Positions 18,508 to 28,472 are shown, counted from the first letter of the stretch. The stretch: 64,000 nt of DNA from an uncultured Bacteroidales bacterium (GCA_902786725.1 CADADP010000006.1:23358-87357); one strand, 5' to 3'. The notes: generated from the letters alone by a model not told the origin. Translations and numbers: made by a program.

Positions 18508-18824
18508 GATAATAATTTTTTAGTTTTATTGATACGAATTTTTTAAATGGTCTTCTCTTTTTAGCCCAATGCAAATATATAGCAAATTTCCAAGAAAAAC
18601 ACGTTTTCCAAGCAATTATTTTCGCCACTTGCGCACCACAGTGCTCGTTTTTTAACAAAATGACACCTCATACGCTTTTCACCTTTGCGAGCACTTGCCC
18701 GAAATCCCTTTCAATTATCCACAATTATTCACTTTAAAAGAGCAATTTGGACCTAACTACAGGCGTTTCCCATGACATTTTGCATGATAGAAAAATAATG
18801 CACCAAAAGTGAAAATTTAACATT
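18508..18824. other. Intergenic region between gdhA and the UDG-like gene
   Basis: AT-rich, no convincing coding frame. It holds the gdhA -7 box (minus-strand TATATTTG at 18572-18579). No tRNA or strong hairpin was seen in the rest. Confidence 0.6.
18572..18579 (-). promoter_or_regulatory. -7 promoter box for gdhA
   Basis: Minus-strand TATATTTG fits TAnnTTTG and lies 65 bases upstream of the gdhA ATG. Confidence 0.45.
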
Positions 18825-19427
18825 TCAGATGACAACTTCATAGCCGAGCGAACGAAACATAGCGGCATAGGCTTGCGCCTTCTTGTGGAGCGGCAGTGGA
18901 TAAGCGCGCGACGTTGAGGGCAACCGCCACAAGTCGAATTTATGCCCTGCCACCTCACAGGCCACAGGCGCTCCTATCGCCGGCAAATCCACAGCAGCCA
19001 TCCCGGCCACGACCGCAGTCGCTTTCTCACCGGTGGTAACCACGGCACGAATCGAAGGCGCGCGAAGAAATATTTGTGCCAAATTCACCGTCTGCTCAAT
19101 TTGCAGAAACTTGTCGCTGGCATTATCCTTAAGTCGCCTAACGGCTGTTGCCGTATCGAACATAGCAATGCCCTTACAGGTCAGAAATTCCTTTATCAGG
19201 GCGAGGTTAAAGCACTTGGACTCGTTTTGCCAGAAATAATCCTTGTCGCCACGAAACACCAAGCCCATCACGCGCCACATATCATTAATTTTGTTAGGGT
19301 AATAGAATGGCATGCTCCACCGCTGAGGCTTGGGGGGAAACGTGCCAAGCATGAGCACACGCGCATCCGTGGGCACAAACGGTTCAAACGGATGCACTTC
19401 GAGAGGAATAGTATTGGGCATTTTCAC
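18825..19427 (-). CDS. Uracil-DNA glycosylase superfamily protein
   Basis: The 200-aa protein has the superfamily opening VLMLGTFPPKP near residues 25-35, at the place of the water-activating G-Q-D/N-P motif, and a later TTGEKA. The FYYPNKINDMWRVMG segment is characteristic of a Bacteroidetes branch annotated as uracil-DNA glycosylase family. It probably excises a damaged or mismatched base, but the specificity cannot be told since the catalytic motif differs from classical Ung. Two ATGs six bases apart are possible starts. A minus-strand TAAGTTTG box lies at 19450-19457. Confidence 0.78.
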   Translation of the reverse strand: MKMPNTIPLEVHPFEPFVPTDARVLMLGTFPPKPQRWSMPFYYPNKINDMWRVMGLVFRGDKDYFWQNESKCFNLALIKEFLTCKGIAMFDTATAVRRLKDNASDKFLQIEQTVNLAQIFLRAPSIRAVVTTGEKATAVVAGMAAVDLPAIGAPVACEVAGHKFDLWRLPSTSRAYPLPLHKKAQAYAAMFRSLGYEVVI

Positions 19428-19449
19428 ATAATTATTATAAAGTTTAGTG

Positions 19450-19457
19450 CAAACTTA
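19450..19457 (-). promoter_or_regulatory. -7 promoter box for the UDG-like gene
   Basis: Minus-strand TAAGTTTG fits TAnnTTTG, 22 bases before the ATG at 19427. Confidence 0.45.
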
Positions 19458-19480
19458 GCAATTTTCTCCATTTTTATCAT

Positions 19481-19488
19481 TATTTTTG
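19481..19488 (+). promoter_or_regulatory. -7 promoter box for the Wza-like gene
   Basis: Plus-strand TATTTTTG fits TAnnTTTG, 28 bases before the ATG at 19517. It forms a divergent pair with 19450-19457. Confidence 0.45.
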
Positions 19489-19516
19489 CAGTGAGAAAAT
19501 AGTAATACAACAAGAT

Positions 19517-20341
19517 ATGAGAAACAAATATTTATTAATCGCAGTTGTAGCGGTGCTTTTAACCGCATGCAACACATCCAAGGACATACCCTACATGATA
19601 GGTATCGACCAAATTCCCGCCGAAGTCCTTAACGCCACTAAGACTATTACCGACCCCACAATTATGCCGGGCGACCAACTTCAAATCACAGTTACCAGTG
19701 GAAATCCGGCTGCACCTGAGGCCGTGAAGCCATTTAACCGCGGCGGTTATCTGAGCGTAGAGAGTGGCACCAGCATAACGACGGGAAATTCCGACGCTAA
19801 TAGTTCCATGTATTATTATCTTGTGGATTCTAAAGGCGACATTGAGTTCCCCATGCTGGGCAAGTTACATGTGGCAGGAATGACCAAATCGGCCATCTCC
19901 GACATGATTACCGCACAGATTTTCCCTCGCTATCTCAACGACCGTCCGGGCGTGGAGGTGCGCTTGCACAATTTCAAGGTGTATCTGCTTGGCGAAGTGT
20001 CAAAGCCCGGTGTGGTAACGGTGACCAATGAGCGACTTAATCTGCTCGAGGCCATTTCCATGGCCGGCGACCTCACAATTCAGGGTAAACGCGACAACAT
20101 ATTGGTGATTCGCACTAATGCCGACGGAACGCGCACCACACAACGCCTTAGCCTCAACGACAAGAACGTGATAGCATCGCCCTACTTCAACCTGCAGCAG
20201 AACGATGTGATTTATGTGGAACCTAACGCCACCAAGGCTCGTTCCTCGTGGTCGATTCCACCGGCACTCACGCTCACCATCAGCTCTCTGGGCACCATCA
20301 TGGCCATTGTGACGTTTGTGGTGACACTGACCAAAAAGTAA
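19517..20341 (+). CDS. Polysaccharide export outer-membrane lipoprotein, Wza-like
   Basis: A 274-aa lipoprotein with lipobox L-T-A-C at Cys18. The polysaccharide export (Poly_export) domain begins with IMPGDQLQITV near residues 50-60. Two SLBB-like segments follow (about 150-235; VYLLGEVSKPGVV is typical). A hydrophobic C-terminal segment (about 248-270) replaces the amphipathic helix of Wza, and could anchor it in a membrane. It should form part of a capsule or exopolysaccharide exporter, but the tyrosine autokinase (Wzc) that usually follows is absent and a strong terminator comes next, so it is an orphan. Confidence 0.9.
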   Translation: MRNKYLLIAVVAVLLTACNTSKDIPYMIGIDQIPAEVLNATKTITDPTIMPGDQLQITVTSGNPAAPEAVKPFNRGGYLSVESGTSITTGNSDANSSMYYYLVDSKGDIEFPMLGKLHVAGMTKSAISDMITAQIFPRYLNDRPGVEVRLHNFKVYLLGEVSKPGVVTVTNERLNLLEAISMAGDLTIQGKRDNILVIRTNADGTRTTQRLSLNDKNVIASPYFNLQQNDVIYVEPNATKARSSWSIPPALTLTISSLGTIMAIVTFVVTLTKK

Positions 20342-20370
20342 CATTTACGATTTTTGTATAAAAACGGACA

Positions 20371-20406
20371 GAGACCTTGCCTCGGGGGAATCGGAGGCAA
20401 GGTCTC
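20371..20406. terminator. Strong terminator hairpin after the Wza-like gene
   Basis: A perfect 13-bp stem: GAGACCTTGCCTC pairs with GAGGCAAGGTCTC around a ten-base loop. A second shorter hairpin (CGGCACCG at 20422-20429 with CGGTGCCG at 20443-20450) faces the convergent trpB gene. Confidence 0.75.
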
Positions 20407-20496
20407 ACTTTCATTAGTTTACGGCACCGATGCCTGATGCACCGGTGCCGCAACAGTATGTGTTTTTCTCAACCTTAATTTACTGGCCGTTAGGTA

Positions 20497-21858
20497 TTAG
20501 ATTATCTTTTCCAGGTTCTTAACATTATTGTCAATTTCCTCTTGAGATACCTCATAGTTAGCAAGGTCATTAGAATAATAACGGTCGTAGGCTGTCATGT
20601 CGATCAGCCCGTGGCCTGAGAGGTTGAACAGTATCACCTTGCTCTTGCCCTCCTCGCGCGCCTGCTTGGCTTCACGTATGGTGGCCGCGATGGCGTGCGA
20701 CGACTCAGGCGCGGGGATTATGCCTTCGGTGCGGGCAAAGATTGTGGCGGCTTCAAAGGTCTCGAGTTGCGGAATGTCAACCGCATCAATAAGTCCGTCG
20801 TGCTTGAGCTGGCTTATCACCGAACCGGCACCATGGTAGCGCAGACCTCCGGCATGGATGTTGGCCGGAGAGAAGTTATGGCCCAGTGTGTACATAGGGA
20901 TAAGCGGAGTGTACCCAGCCTCATCGCCAAAGTCGTACTGGAACACGCCACGTGTGAGTTTGGGGCACGAAGCGGGCTCGGCGGCTATGAAACGCGTGTC
21001 GCGCTCGCCACTTAGTTTATAGCGCAGGAATGGGAATGAAATGCCCGAGAAGTTGCTACCACCGCCAAAGCAGGCGATCACGGTATCGGGCATTTCGCCG
21101 GCCATTTCCATCTGCCTCTCGGCCTCAAGGCCTATAACAGTCTGATGCAGAGCCACATGGTTTAACACCGAGCCAAGCACATACTTGCAGTTAGGGGTGC
21201 TCATGGCCAGTTCCACAGCCTCGCTGATGGCAGTTCCGAGCGAACCTTGATAATTGGGATGGTCAGTAATAATCTTGCGTCCAGCCTTAGTTGACATACT
21301 TGGCGAGGCAATCACCTCAGCGCCATAGGTTTGCATTATGGAGCGGCGATACGGCTTTTGCTCGTAAGAAATCTTTACCATATACACTGCCAGTTCTAGC
21401 CCAAAGTGCTTTGCGGCAAGCGACAACGCCGCGCCCCACTGACCCGCACCAGTCTCGGTGGTGATGTTGGTCACACCCTCCTGCTTGCAATAGAACGCCT
21501 GAGCTATGGCCGAGTTAAGTTTGTGAGAGCCAACGGGGCTAACGCTCTCGTTCTTGAAGTAGATATGCGCCGGTGTGTCGAGATATTTTTCCAAGCCATA
21601 AGCTCGCACCAGTGGCGTTGGGCGCCAGATTCGGTACATTTCGCGTACCTCGTCGGGTATCTCTATCCAGCGGTCGGTGGTATTAAGCTCTTGTTGCGAG
21701 GCAGCTTTTGAAAACAAGGGGTACAGGTCTTCGGCCTTGAGCGGCTCTTTAGTCCCGGGATTGATGAGAGGACGTGGCTTGTTTTTCATATCAGCCACCA
21801 CATTATACCATGCTTGCGGAATGTCCTTCTCTGACAAAATGAACTTTTTACTTTGCAT
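20497..21858 (-). CDS. TrpB-like tryptophan synthase beta subunit, TrpB2 type
   Basis: A 453-aa PLP enzyme, longer than canonical TrpB (about 395 aa). The PLP lysine is Lys113 in GSHKLNSA; the phosphate-binding glycine loop reads CFGGGSN. The extended N-terminus is that of the TrpB2 branch, which condenses serine with indole without a TrpA partner; trpA is not nearby. It may salvage indole, which is common in the gut. It is monocistronic, with the promoter at 21906-21936 upstream. Confidence 0.92.
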   Translation of the reverse strand: MQSKKFILSEKDIPQAWYNVVADMKNKPRPLINPGTKEPLKAEDLYPLFSKAASQQELNTTDRWIEIPDEVREMYRIWRPTPLVRAYGLEKYLDTPAHIYFKNESVSPVGSHKLNSAIAQAFYCKQEGVTNITTETGAGQWGAALSLAAKHFGLELAVYMVKISYEQKPYRRSIMQTYGAEVIASPSMSTKAGRKIITDHPNYQGSLGTAISEAVELAMSTPNCKYVLGSVLNHVALHQTVIGLEAERQMEMAGEMPDTVIACFGGGSNFSGISFPFLRYKLSGERDTRFIAAEPASCPKLTRGVFQYDFGDEAGYTPLIPMYTLGHNFSPANIHAGGLRYHGAGSVISQLKHDGLIDAVDIPQLETFEAATIFARTEGIIPAPESSHAIAATIREAKQAREEGKSKVILFNLSGHGLIDMTAYDRYYSNDLANYEVSQEEIDNNVKNLEKII

Positions 21859-21905
21859 ACTATTTACGTTTTTGTATATTTATTAAATATTTATGCTTGA
21901 TTATG

Positions 21906-21936
21906 CAAATTTAATGCATATAATTATACTATGCAA
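21906..21936 (-). promoter_or_regulatory. Promoter for trpB2
   Basis: On the minus strand, TTG (21934-21936) lies 20 bases before TAAATTTG (21906-21913), matching the Bacteroidetes -33/-7 layout. Confidence 0.6.
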
Positions 21937-22110
21937 CTTTTTGGCAGTTTTTTTTCAAAAAAAATTTCTCAGCCTGCCATTTTGTCCATCTTGTGCTTAT
22001 ACATAACACTGATTTTCTGCCATTTAGCTAATTTCCGTATTTTATGGCACAAGATTTGCTATATCAGTGTGTGAAAACCGTAATCAGAAACAAATAAAAA
22101 CACAACGCAT

Positions 22111-24699
22111 ATGAACTTCAACAATTTCACAATCAAAGCACAAGAAACCGTTCAGAAATCGGTTTCGATTGCCCGTTCGCAAGGGAATCAGGCCATAGAG
22201 CCGGTTCACCTGCTCAAGGCAATAATGACTGAGGGAGACTCGGTGATGAAGTTCCTGCTTCAGAAACTCGATATCCCTTCAACTATGATTGAGCGACCGC
22301 TCGACGAGGAATTGAAGCGGCTGCCACACGTCAACGGCGGCGAGCCCTACTTGAGCAACGAAGCGAGTGCGGCTCTTGAGAAAGCCACGGAATACGCCAC
22401 ACACAACGGCGACCAGTACGTCTCGGTGGAGGCCATGATAATGGGTCTTTTCCTAAGTCCATCACCGGCTTCCACTATTCTGAAAAATGCCGGTGTGACC
22501 GAAAAAGACCTAACCGCAGCCATCACCGACTTGCGCAAGGGCAAAAAAGCCTCACAGCAAAGTGCCGAAGAACAGTATAACGCACTCGCCAAGTACGCAA
22601 TCAATCTGAATGAACGCGCTCGTAGCGGCAAACTCGACCCAGTCATAGGCCGCGATGATGAGATTAGACGAGTGTTGCAAATACTTAGCCGCCGCACCAA
22701 GAACAACCCAATCCTGATAGGTGAACCAGGAACAGGAAAGACCGCTATAGTGGAGGGATTGGCACAACGTATAGTTCGTGGCGACGTCCCCGACAACCTA
22801 AAGCAGAAGCAGGTATATTCGCTCGACATGGGTGCGCTTATCGCAGGCGCCAAGTATCAGGGCGAGTTTGAAGAGCGACTTAAGGCCGTGATTAACGAAA
22901 TCCAGCAAGCCAACGGAGAAATAATCCTTTTCATCGATGAGATTCACACTCTGGTGGGAGCCGGACAGAGCAACGGCGCAATGGATGCCGCCAACATCCT
23001 TAAGCCGGCGCTGGCACGTGGTGACTTGCGCAGCATAGGAGCCACCACACTCGACGAGTATCAGAAATACTTTGAGAAGGACAAAGCACTGGAGCGCCGA
23101 TTCCAGATAGTGATGGTGGATGAGCCCGGTGAGGAAGAGGCTGTGGCAATTCTGCGAGGACTTAAGGAGAAATATGAGAACCACCACAAGGTGCGTATCA
23201 AGGACGATGCAATCATCGCCGCCGTAACGCTTTCACAACGCTATATCAGCGACCGTTTCTTACCCGACAAGGCCATTGACCTGATTGATGAGGCCGCGGC
23301 AAAATTGAGGATTGAAATGGACTCGGTGCCCGAAGGACTTGATGAGATTTCTCGACGTATAATGCAGCTGGAGATTGAACGCGAGGCCATTAAGCGCGAT
23401 GGCGACAAGCAACGAATAGCCGCACTCGACAAGAACCTTGCCGAACTGCGCGAGCAAGAAAAAGACTACACCGCCAAGTGGAAATCGGAGCAGGAACTTA
23501 TCAATCGCATTCAGCAAAATAAGATTGATATAGAACAACTCAACTTTGAGGCCGAACGAGCCGAACGGAACGGCGACTATGCCCGCGTGGCCGAGATTCG
23601 CTACTCGCTCATCAAGCAGAAACAGGACCAGAACGCGGAACTACAGCAGAAGTTACACGACATGCAGGGAGACAAAGCTCTAATCAAGGAAGAGGTGGAT
23701 AGCGAAGACATTGCCGATGTGGTGTCGAAGTGGACCGGCATACCGGTGACAAAGATGCTACAGACCGAGAAGGAGAAGTTGCTACACTTGGAAGACGAGT
23801 TGCACAAGCGCGTAATAGGTCAGGACGACGCTATCCGAGCCATTTCCGACGCCGTGCGCCGCAGTCGCGCAGGCCTTAACGACCCTCGCCGGCCTCTAGG
23901 CTCATTCATCTTCCTGGGCACCACCGGCGTGGGCAAGACAGAACTGGCCAAAGCCCTGGCCGACTATCTGTTCAACGACGAGAACATGCTTACCCGTATC
24001 GACATGAGCGAATACCAGGAGAAGTTCTCGGTAACAAGGCTCATCGGGTCACCTCCGGGCTATGTTGGATACGATGAAGGCGGACAACTCACCGAGGCCG
24101 TGAGGCGCAAACCATATTCGGTGGTGCTATTCGACGAAATAGAGAAAGCCCACCCCGATGTGTTCAACGTGCTACTGCAAGTTCTGGACGATGGCCGACT
24201 CACCGACAACAAGGGACGCACCGTGAATTTCAAGAACACTATAGTGATTATGACATCGAACTTGGGCTCCAACCTTATCCGCGAACGTTTCGAGAAACTC
24301 ACTCCCGACAATCACGACCAAGTGGTGGCTCAGACCCGCAACGAGGTGTTTGAGATGCTTAAACGCACCATCAGACCCGAGTTTCTGAACCGAATCGACG
24401 AGATAATAATGTTCTCACCGCTCAATGAGCAGGAGATAGCACAAATTGTGGGCTTGCAACTCAGTGGAGTGGCCAAGATGCTGTCGCAAAACGGAATCAC
24501 GCTTCATTACACCGATGCCGCAGTGGCACTGCTGGCTAAGGCCGGATTCGACCCCGAATTCGGAGCGCGTCCGGTGAAGCGCGCCATCCAGAGCATGGTG
24601 CTTAACCGTCTTTCGCAAGACATCATCGCACAGCGTGTGGATAACACACGGCCCATCACCATTGATGCCGCAGGCGGTGAAATCACATTCAGCAACTAA
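22111..24699 (+). CDS. clpB: ATP-dependent disaggregase ClpB
   Basis: A hexameric AAA+ chaperone that, with DnaK, pulls proteins out of aggregates after heat stress. At 862 aa it is full length. The order is an N-terminal Clp repeat domain (about 1-145), AAA-1 with Walker A GEPGTGKT near residue 204, a coiled-coil middle domain (about 405-525), AAA-2 with Walker A GTTGVGKT near residue 603, and the C-terminal D2-small domain. The 252-base upstream region shows no clear -7 box. Terminator follows. Very sure. Confidence 0.97.
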   Translation: MNFNNFTIKAQETVQKSVSIARSQGNQAIEPVHLLKAIMTEGDSVMKFLLQKLDIPSTMIERPLDEELKRLPHVNGGEPYLSNEASAALEKATEYATHNGDQYVSVEAMIMGLFLSPSPASTILKNAGVTEKDLTAAITDLRKGKKASQQSAEEQYNALAKYAINLNERARSGKLDPVIGRDDEIRRVLQILSRRTKNNPILIGEPGTGKTAIVEGLAQRIVRGDVPDNLKQKQVYSLDMGALIAGAKYQGEFEERLKAVINEIQQANGEIILFIDEIHTLVGAGQSNGAMDAANILKPALARGDLRSIGATTLDEYQKYFEKDKALERRFQIVMVDEPGEEEAVAILRGLKEKYENHHKVRIKDDAIIAAVTLSQRYISDRFLPDKAIDLIDEAAAKLRIEMDSVPEGLDEISRRIMQLEIEREAIKRDGDKQRIAALDKNLAELREQEKDYTAKWKSEQELINRIQQNKIDIEQLNFEAERAERNGDYARVAEIRYSLIKQKQDQNAELQQKLHDMQGDKALIKEEVDSEDIADVVSKWTGIPVTKMLQTEKEKLLHLEDELHKRVIGQDDAIRAISDAVRRSRAGLNDPRRPLGSFIFLGTTGVGKTELAKALADYLFNDENMLTRIDMSEYQEKFSVTRLIGSPPGYVGYDEGGQLTEAVRRKPYSVVLFDEIEKAHPDVFNVLLQVLDDGRLTDNKGRTVNFKNTIVIMTSNLGSNLIRERFEKLTPDNHDQVVAQTRNEVFEMLKRTIRPEFLNRIDEIIMFSPLNEQEIAQIVGLQLSGVAKMLSQNGITLHYTDAAVALLAKAGFDPEFGARPVKRAIQSMVLNRLSQDIIAQRVDNTRPITIDAAGGEITFSN

Positions 24700-24731
24700 C
24701 CGACCAGGTTTACACTTGTAACAAAACTAAT

Positions 24732-24775
24732 GAGGGGACGCTCCGCTACCGATACGTTCCCTCATTTTTTCTTTT
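24732..24775. terminator. Rho-independent terminator after clpB
   Basis: GAGGGGACG pairs with CGTTCCCTC (one G-U pair), followed by a T-rich tail. Flanking A and T runs let it work in both directions between convergent genes. Confidence 0.8.
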
Positions 24776-24795
24776 TACGCAGTAACCATTTCCGA

Positions 24796-25404
24796 TTAAT
24801 CGCTCATATTAAGGTCGGGGTTGTTATATGGCAACAGGCGACCATACATCGTTATTCTATCGGAGCTGAACGTGGCCATCACCATAGCCGAGGCCGAATC
24901 ACAGTCGGGATATAACTGTATGCTCACATCAGCATTTACACGAGAACCCATGACGTGGAACGTGAGCGTAACGCCACCGTCGCCGTCTTGAGTGACGCGC
25001 TTATTAGTGACACGGCCGGCCACTGTGAGCCCACCCAGGCCATTGGCTCCGAGCGAGCCATCGTTGAGAGCGAACTGCACCATAGCACGCTCGCCTTGTA
25101 CTACTATAAAATTAGTGCTCTTGTCGAGTCCACTATGCACATAGCCCATATTGCCCAGGCTCACCTGCTCGGCAAGCAGGACAAAATGGTCGCGCATTAT
25201 GGCCCCCATTGACTTGACGTGTGCAAGCGAGTCAACACGCTCTTGCAGTCGCTTTTCACGCTCCTTGCGTTCCTTGCTTGTTTCTTTAGCAGCAGGAGCG
25301 GTCTGCTCCACGGCGTCGGTATCGCGATAGATATCGTCTTGAGCACGTGCCACCGGGCACAAAAGCAACAGTATTATAATTATCGTTAAAATCTTTTTCA
25401 TCAT
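24796..25404 (-). CDS. DUF4251 secreted protein
   Basis: A 202-aa protein with a cleavable signal peptide (hydrophobic residues 5-19, cut after VARAQ). A charged Lys/Glu/Arg helix (about 40-60) precedes a beta-rich DUF4251 domain, with the typical STNFIVVQGERAMVQFA and GANGLGGLTVAGRV segments. The domain is common in Bacteroidetes, has no assigned function and is exported to the periplasm or outer membrane. A -7 box (minus-strand TATTTTTG) is at 25444-25451. Confidence 0.88.
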   Translation of the reverse strand: MMKKILTIIIILLLLCPVARAQDDIYRDTDAVEQTAPAAKETSKERKEREKRLQERVDSLAHVKSMGAIMRDHFVLLAEQVSLGNMGYVHSGLDKSTNFIVVQGERAMVQFALNDGSLGANGLGGLTVAGRVTNKRVTQDGDGGVTLTFHVMGSRVNADVSIQLYPDCDSASAMVMATFSSDRITMYGRLLPYNNPDLNMSD

Positions 25405-25443
25405 TTCGGCTTAATTTATTAAGGATAACTGTCATTTACATCG

Positions 25444-25451
25444 CAAAAATA
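25444..25451 (-). promoter_or_regulatory. -7 promoter box for the DUF4251 gene
   Basis: Minus-strand TATTTTTG fits TAnnTTTG, 39 bases before the ATG. Confidence 0.4.
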
Positions 25452-25473
25452 AGTTTTTTTCAACAATAATTAT

Positions 25474-25481
25474 TACTTTTG
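25474..25481 (+). promoter_or_regulatory. -7 promoter box for the CPBP gene
   Basis: Plus-strand TACTTTTG fits TAnnTTTG, 37 bases before the ATG at 25519. Confidence 0.45.
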
Positions 25482-25518
25482 CTAAAAAAATTACACGCGA
25501 TTCTTAAAAATAAATGCG

Positions 25519-26394
25519 ATGAGCCAAGACACATACAACCACTCCAAGACAATGACGTTGCTCATTTTTCTGTGTTTCGCCATAATTGGGCTAATGATGG
25601 CAACTGTTATAGCCGTTATAATCTTTGCCATAGCGCAAGTGAGAACAAGTGCTATATGCTCCACCATAGTCCAGGACGTGTTACTATTTATGGCTCCGGC
25701 TCTGCTTGTGGGTTGGGTTGTTACCCGTCACCCTTTGCGCTACACCCTTCTGACGACCGCGCCACGGTGGAAAGATGTCATGATAGTGCTACTGGCTTTC
25801 ACCGTGTCGCTACCGGCTATGAACTATCTGGTTCACCTCAATGAGGGTATCACTCTGCCAGAGTCACTCCATGGGTTTGAGCAATGGCTAAAACAAAGCG
25901 AGCAGGCGGCCAAAGATGTCACCGACTCACTACTTGCAGTGAATAGTCTGCCGGAAATGCTTCTGATGGTTCTTATGGTGGGCGTTCTAACGGGGATATC
26001 CGAGGAACTATTCTTCCGTGGCGGCCTATTGCGCCCCTTTATATCAGAGGAGTCTAAGCCACATTTAGCCATCTGGATTGTGGCTATTGTGTTCAGTGCC
26101 GTCCACATGCAGTTCTATGGTTTTGTACCACGGATGCTGCTGGGCGTATGGTTCGGTTATCTGGTCTATTGGAGCCACTCTCTGTGGGTACCCATAATAG
26201 CTCACGCGCTCAACAACTCCGCTGTGGTAGTGTGCCAATATCTTGAAGACAATAAAATAATTTCGTCCAATATAGCTGAGACTATAGGAATTCCCGCCGA
26301 CGGGGAATTTCCGTGGCTTGCCTTCGCAAGTTTTATTGCTACAGCACTGGTATTGTATCTGGCCTGCCGCACTCTGCACCGTTCGCAATCCTGA
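25519..26394 (+). CDS. CPBP-family intramembrane metalloprotease
   Basis: A 291-aa inner-membrane protein with about seven membrane segments. The CPBP (Abi/CaaX-like) motif 1 is GISEELFFRGGLLRP near residues 159-173, with the catalytic glutamate pair. Motif 2 FSAVHMQFYG near 192-201 and the later HALNN near 233 supply histidine and asparagine ligands. Substrate unknown; family members cleave small peptides, process bacteriocins or modulate immunity. Stands alone between divergent and downstream promoters. Confidence 0.88.
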   Translation: MSQDTYNHSKTMTLLIFLCFAIIGLMMATVIAVIIFAIAQVRTSAICSTIVQDVLLFMAPALLVGWVVTRHPLRYTLLTTAPRWKDVMIVLLAFTVSLPAMNYLVHLNEGITLPESLHGFEQWLKQSEQAAKDVTDSLLAVNSLPEMLLMVLMVGVLTGISEELFFRGGLLRPFISEESKPHLAIWIVAIVFSAVHMQFYGFVPRMLLGVWFGYLVYWSHSLWVPIIAHALNNSAVVVCQYLEDNKIISSNIAETIGIPADGEFPWLAFASFIATALVLYLACRTLHRSQS

Positions 26395-26484
26395 GCCCAT
26401 ACGCAGAGGCTCAACAGAGTAGCCCCATCTCTCCTAAGTAGTTTCTTGATTCCGCAAAAATCACACTTTTTTTTGCGGATAGTA

Positions 26485-26513
26485 TTGCAATTACATATTT
26501 TTTATTAATTTTG
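26485..26513 (+). promoter_or_regulatory. Promoter for sppA
   Basis: TTG (26485-26487) lies 18 bases before TAATTTTG (26506-26513), matching the Bacteroidetes layout and giving a leader of about 100 bases. Confidence 0.55.
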
Positions 26514-26533
26514 TCTTTTGCTTGGTGTATTAG

Positions 26534-26575
26534 GCTCATGCGCATTTATGAAGCGATGAGGCTAACGGCATGAGC
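26534..26575 (+). promoter_or_regulatory. Leader hairpin upstream of sppA
   Basis: GCTCATGC (26534-26541) pairs perfectly with GCATGAGC (26568-26575) in the leader, 48 bases before the sppA ATG. No T run follows, so it is not a simple terminator. Role unknown. Confidence 0.4.
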
Positions 26576-26622
26576 GCTAAATATCAACATATTGAAAAAC
26601 AAGAACTTAAGCTTTTAAGGCT

Positions 26623-28425
26623 ATGATGAAGAAATTTTTACTTATCGTTTGTGGCTCGTTTGTGGGTGTGTGGTTGGCTATGATGATTTTCACATTGGTG
26701 GCCATTATTTCCAGTTTTGCCATTCTCGGCTCATTTGCTGCCATGAGCTCGGCTTCCACACCAAGCATAAGCAAGAACTCAATCTTGCACCTTGACTTCA
26801 GCTACGAAGTCACCGAGCGTGACGGAGATGAAGACCTCGACTTCATGTCGATGCTCCAAGATGGCGAGATAACCCACACAATCAGTCTGCCCACACTGGT
26901 GAGCGCAATTGAAGAAGCCGCCACCAACGACAACATTAAGGGCATTTATATTGAGTGCAACGGACTCATGGCCGGTATCGCCACTCGCTACGAGATACGT
27001 GACGCCTTGAAGAAGTTCAAGCAGAGCAAGAAATTTATCTATGCCTATGGATACGAGGGTATAACTCAAGGCGATTACTTCCTGGCTTCGGTGGCCGACA
27101 GCATATTCATCAACCCTGAAGGCAGCGTGGATATAAAAGGTCTGGCTTCGGCCACGCCATATTTCAAGAGACTCATGGACAAGGTGGGTGTGGAGATGCA
27201 GATTATACGCGTGGGCACATTCAAGAGCGCCGTGGAACCCTATATGCTCGACAGCATTAGCCCGGCCAACAGGCTTCAGCAAGAGACCTATATGGGCAAC
27301 ATCTGGAAGTCGATGGTGGATACGATAGCAACTTCACGCAAGCTGACAGCCGAGAAAATCAACTACCTTGCCGACAACATGATTGCCATGATGCCGGTGG
27401 ATTCGTTGCTAAGCAACAAGATTGTGGATAAAGTGTGCTACCGCAACGAGATGGACAATCGCCTACGCGCGCTAACCGACGTGGATAAGGATAAAGACTT
27501 GAACCTTGTATCGCCTCAGGACTTGGCTGCTTCGGCATCGAGTAAGTCCAAGTCGAGCAAAAACGTTATCGCCATTGTGTATGCTTCAGGCGAAATCGAC
27601 GGCAGCGAATCAGTAACAAGCGGTAACGGCATCAATAGCGAAGAGCTCTGCGAGACCATCTATTCGCTGAGGGACGACAAAGACATAAAGGGAATGGTAC
27701 TCCGAGTGAACTCTCCCGGCGGTAGCGCTTTCGGCTCTGAGCAGATATGGAAAGCTATAGATGACTTTAAGAAAGAGGGCAAGACGGTGGCGGTGTCGAT
27801 GGGCGACCTCGCAGCATCGGGCGGCTACTATATCTCGGCCGGTGCCGATAGAATTTTCGCTCTGCCCACCACCATCACCGGCAGCATTGGCATCTTTGGC
27901 ATGATTCCGTGTATCAATGGTCTGGTTGAGGACAAGTTAGGAGTAAACATCAGCATAGTAAAGACCAACAAGAACTCGGAGGCCGGCGTACTTACCAAGC
28001 CCCTTACCCCATTCCAGAAAGACGCTCTGCAGCAAATGGTGAACCGCGGATACGAACTGTTTACAAACCGCTGCGCACAGGGACGCCACGTTTCGCAAGA
28101 CTCCATCAAGCAAATTGCCGAAGGGCGTGTGTGGGACGGAGTCAGCGCCAAGAAAATAGGACTTGTGGACGAATTCGGAAATGTTGATTCAGCCGTTAAG
28201 TGGGTGGCCAAGAAGGCAAATCTGGCCGACGATTACTGCACAGATGCGTATCCCGCACCTAAGACCAAATGGGAGAAGATGCTGAAGAAATACGCGACTA
28301 TCAGCGCTCAGAAGCGCATGAAGGGCGAACTTGGCTTCCTCTATGACTACTATATTGCAGCCGAGAAAGTTCTGGGACGCAACCATGTGCTGTGCCTGAT
28401 GGAGCCAGTGGCAATCGACTTCTAA
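26623..28425 (+). CDS. sppA: Signal peptide peptidase SppA, long form
   Basis: A membrane-anchored serine protease that degrades cleaved signal peptides. At 600 aa it is the two-domain 67-kDa type. An N-terminal membrane helix (about 8-38) is followed by two ClpP-like domains. The catalytic dyad is Lys201 (VGTFKSAVEP, first domain) and Ser399 (AASGGYY, second domain), as in E. coli SppA (K209 and S409). The promoter and hairpin leader precede it and a strong terminator follows. Confidence 0.95.
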   Translation: MMKKFLLIVCGSFVGVWLAMMIFTLVAIISSFAILGSFAAMSSASTPSISKNSILHLDFSYEVTERDGDEDLDFMSMLQDGEITHTISLPTLVSAIEEAATNDNIKGIYIECNGLMAGIATRYEIRDALKKFKQSKKFIYAYGYEGITQGDYFLASVADSIFINPEGSVDIKGLASATPYFKRLMDKVGVEMQIIRVGTFKSAVEPYMLDSISPANRLQQETYMGNIWKSMVDTIATSRKLTAEKINYLADNMIAMMPVDSLLSNKIVDKVCYRNEMDNRLRALTDVDKDKDLNLVSPQDLAASASSKSKSSKNVIAIVYASGEIDGSESVTSGNGINSEELCETIYSLRDDKDIKGMVLRVNSPGGSAFGSEQIWKAIDDFKKEGKTVAVSMGDLAASGGYYISAGADRIFALPTTITGSIGIFGMIPCINGLVEDKLGVNISIVKTNKNSEAGVLTKPLTPFQKDALQQMVNRGYELFTNRCAQGRHVSQDSIKQIAEGRVWDGVSAKKIGLVDEFGNVDSAVKWVAKKANLADDYCTDAYPAPKTKWEKMLKKYATISAQKRMKGELGFLYDYYIAAEKVLGRNHVLCLMEPVAIDF

Positions 28426-28434
28426 CATAACCCT

Positions 28435-28472
28435 GTGGCAGTTGGGGGAAGCCCACTCTCCCCCACTGCCAC
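28435..28472 (+). terminator. Terminator after sppA
   Basis: GTGGCAGT then GGGGGA pair with TCCCCC then ACTGCCAC, a 14-bp stem with one bulged T. Confidence 0.75.

Noticed and set aside
18590-18615. Apparent repeat CCAAG around a run of A upstream of gdhA
   Set aside because: The two copies are direct and short, so no hairpin forms; not informative.
25479-25844. Plus-strand frame covering the CPBP start region
   Set aside because: It is a shadow of the CPBP gene in another frame, with no family features.
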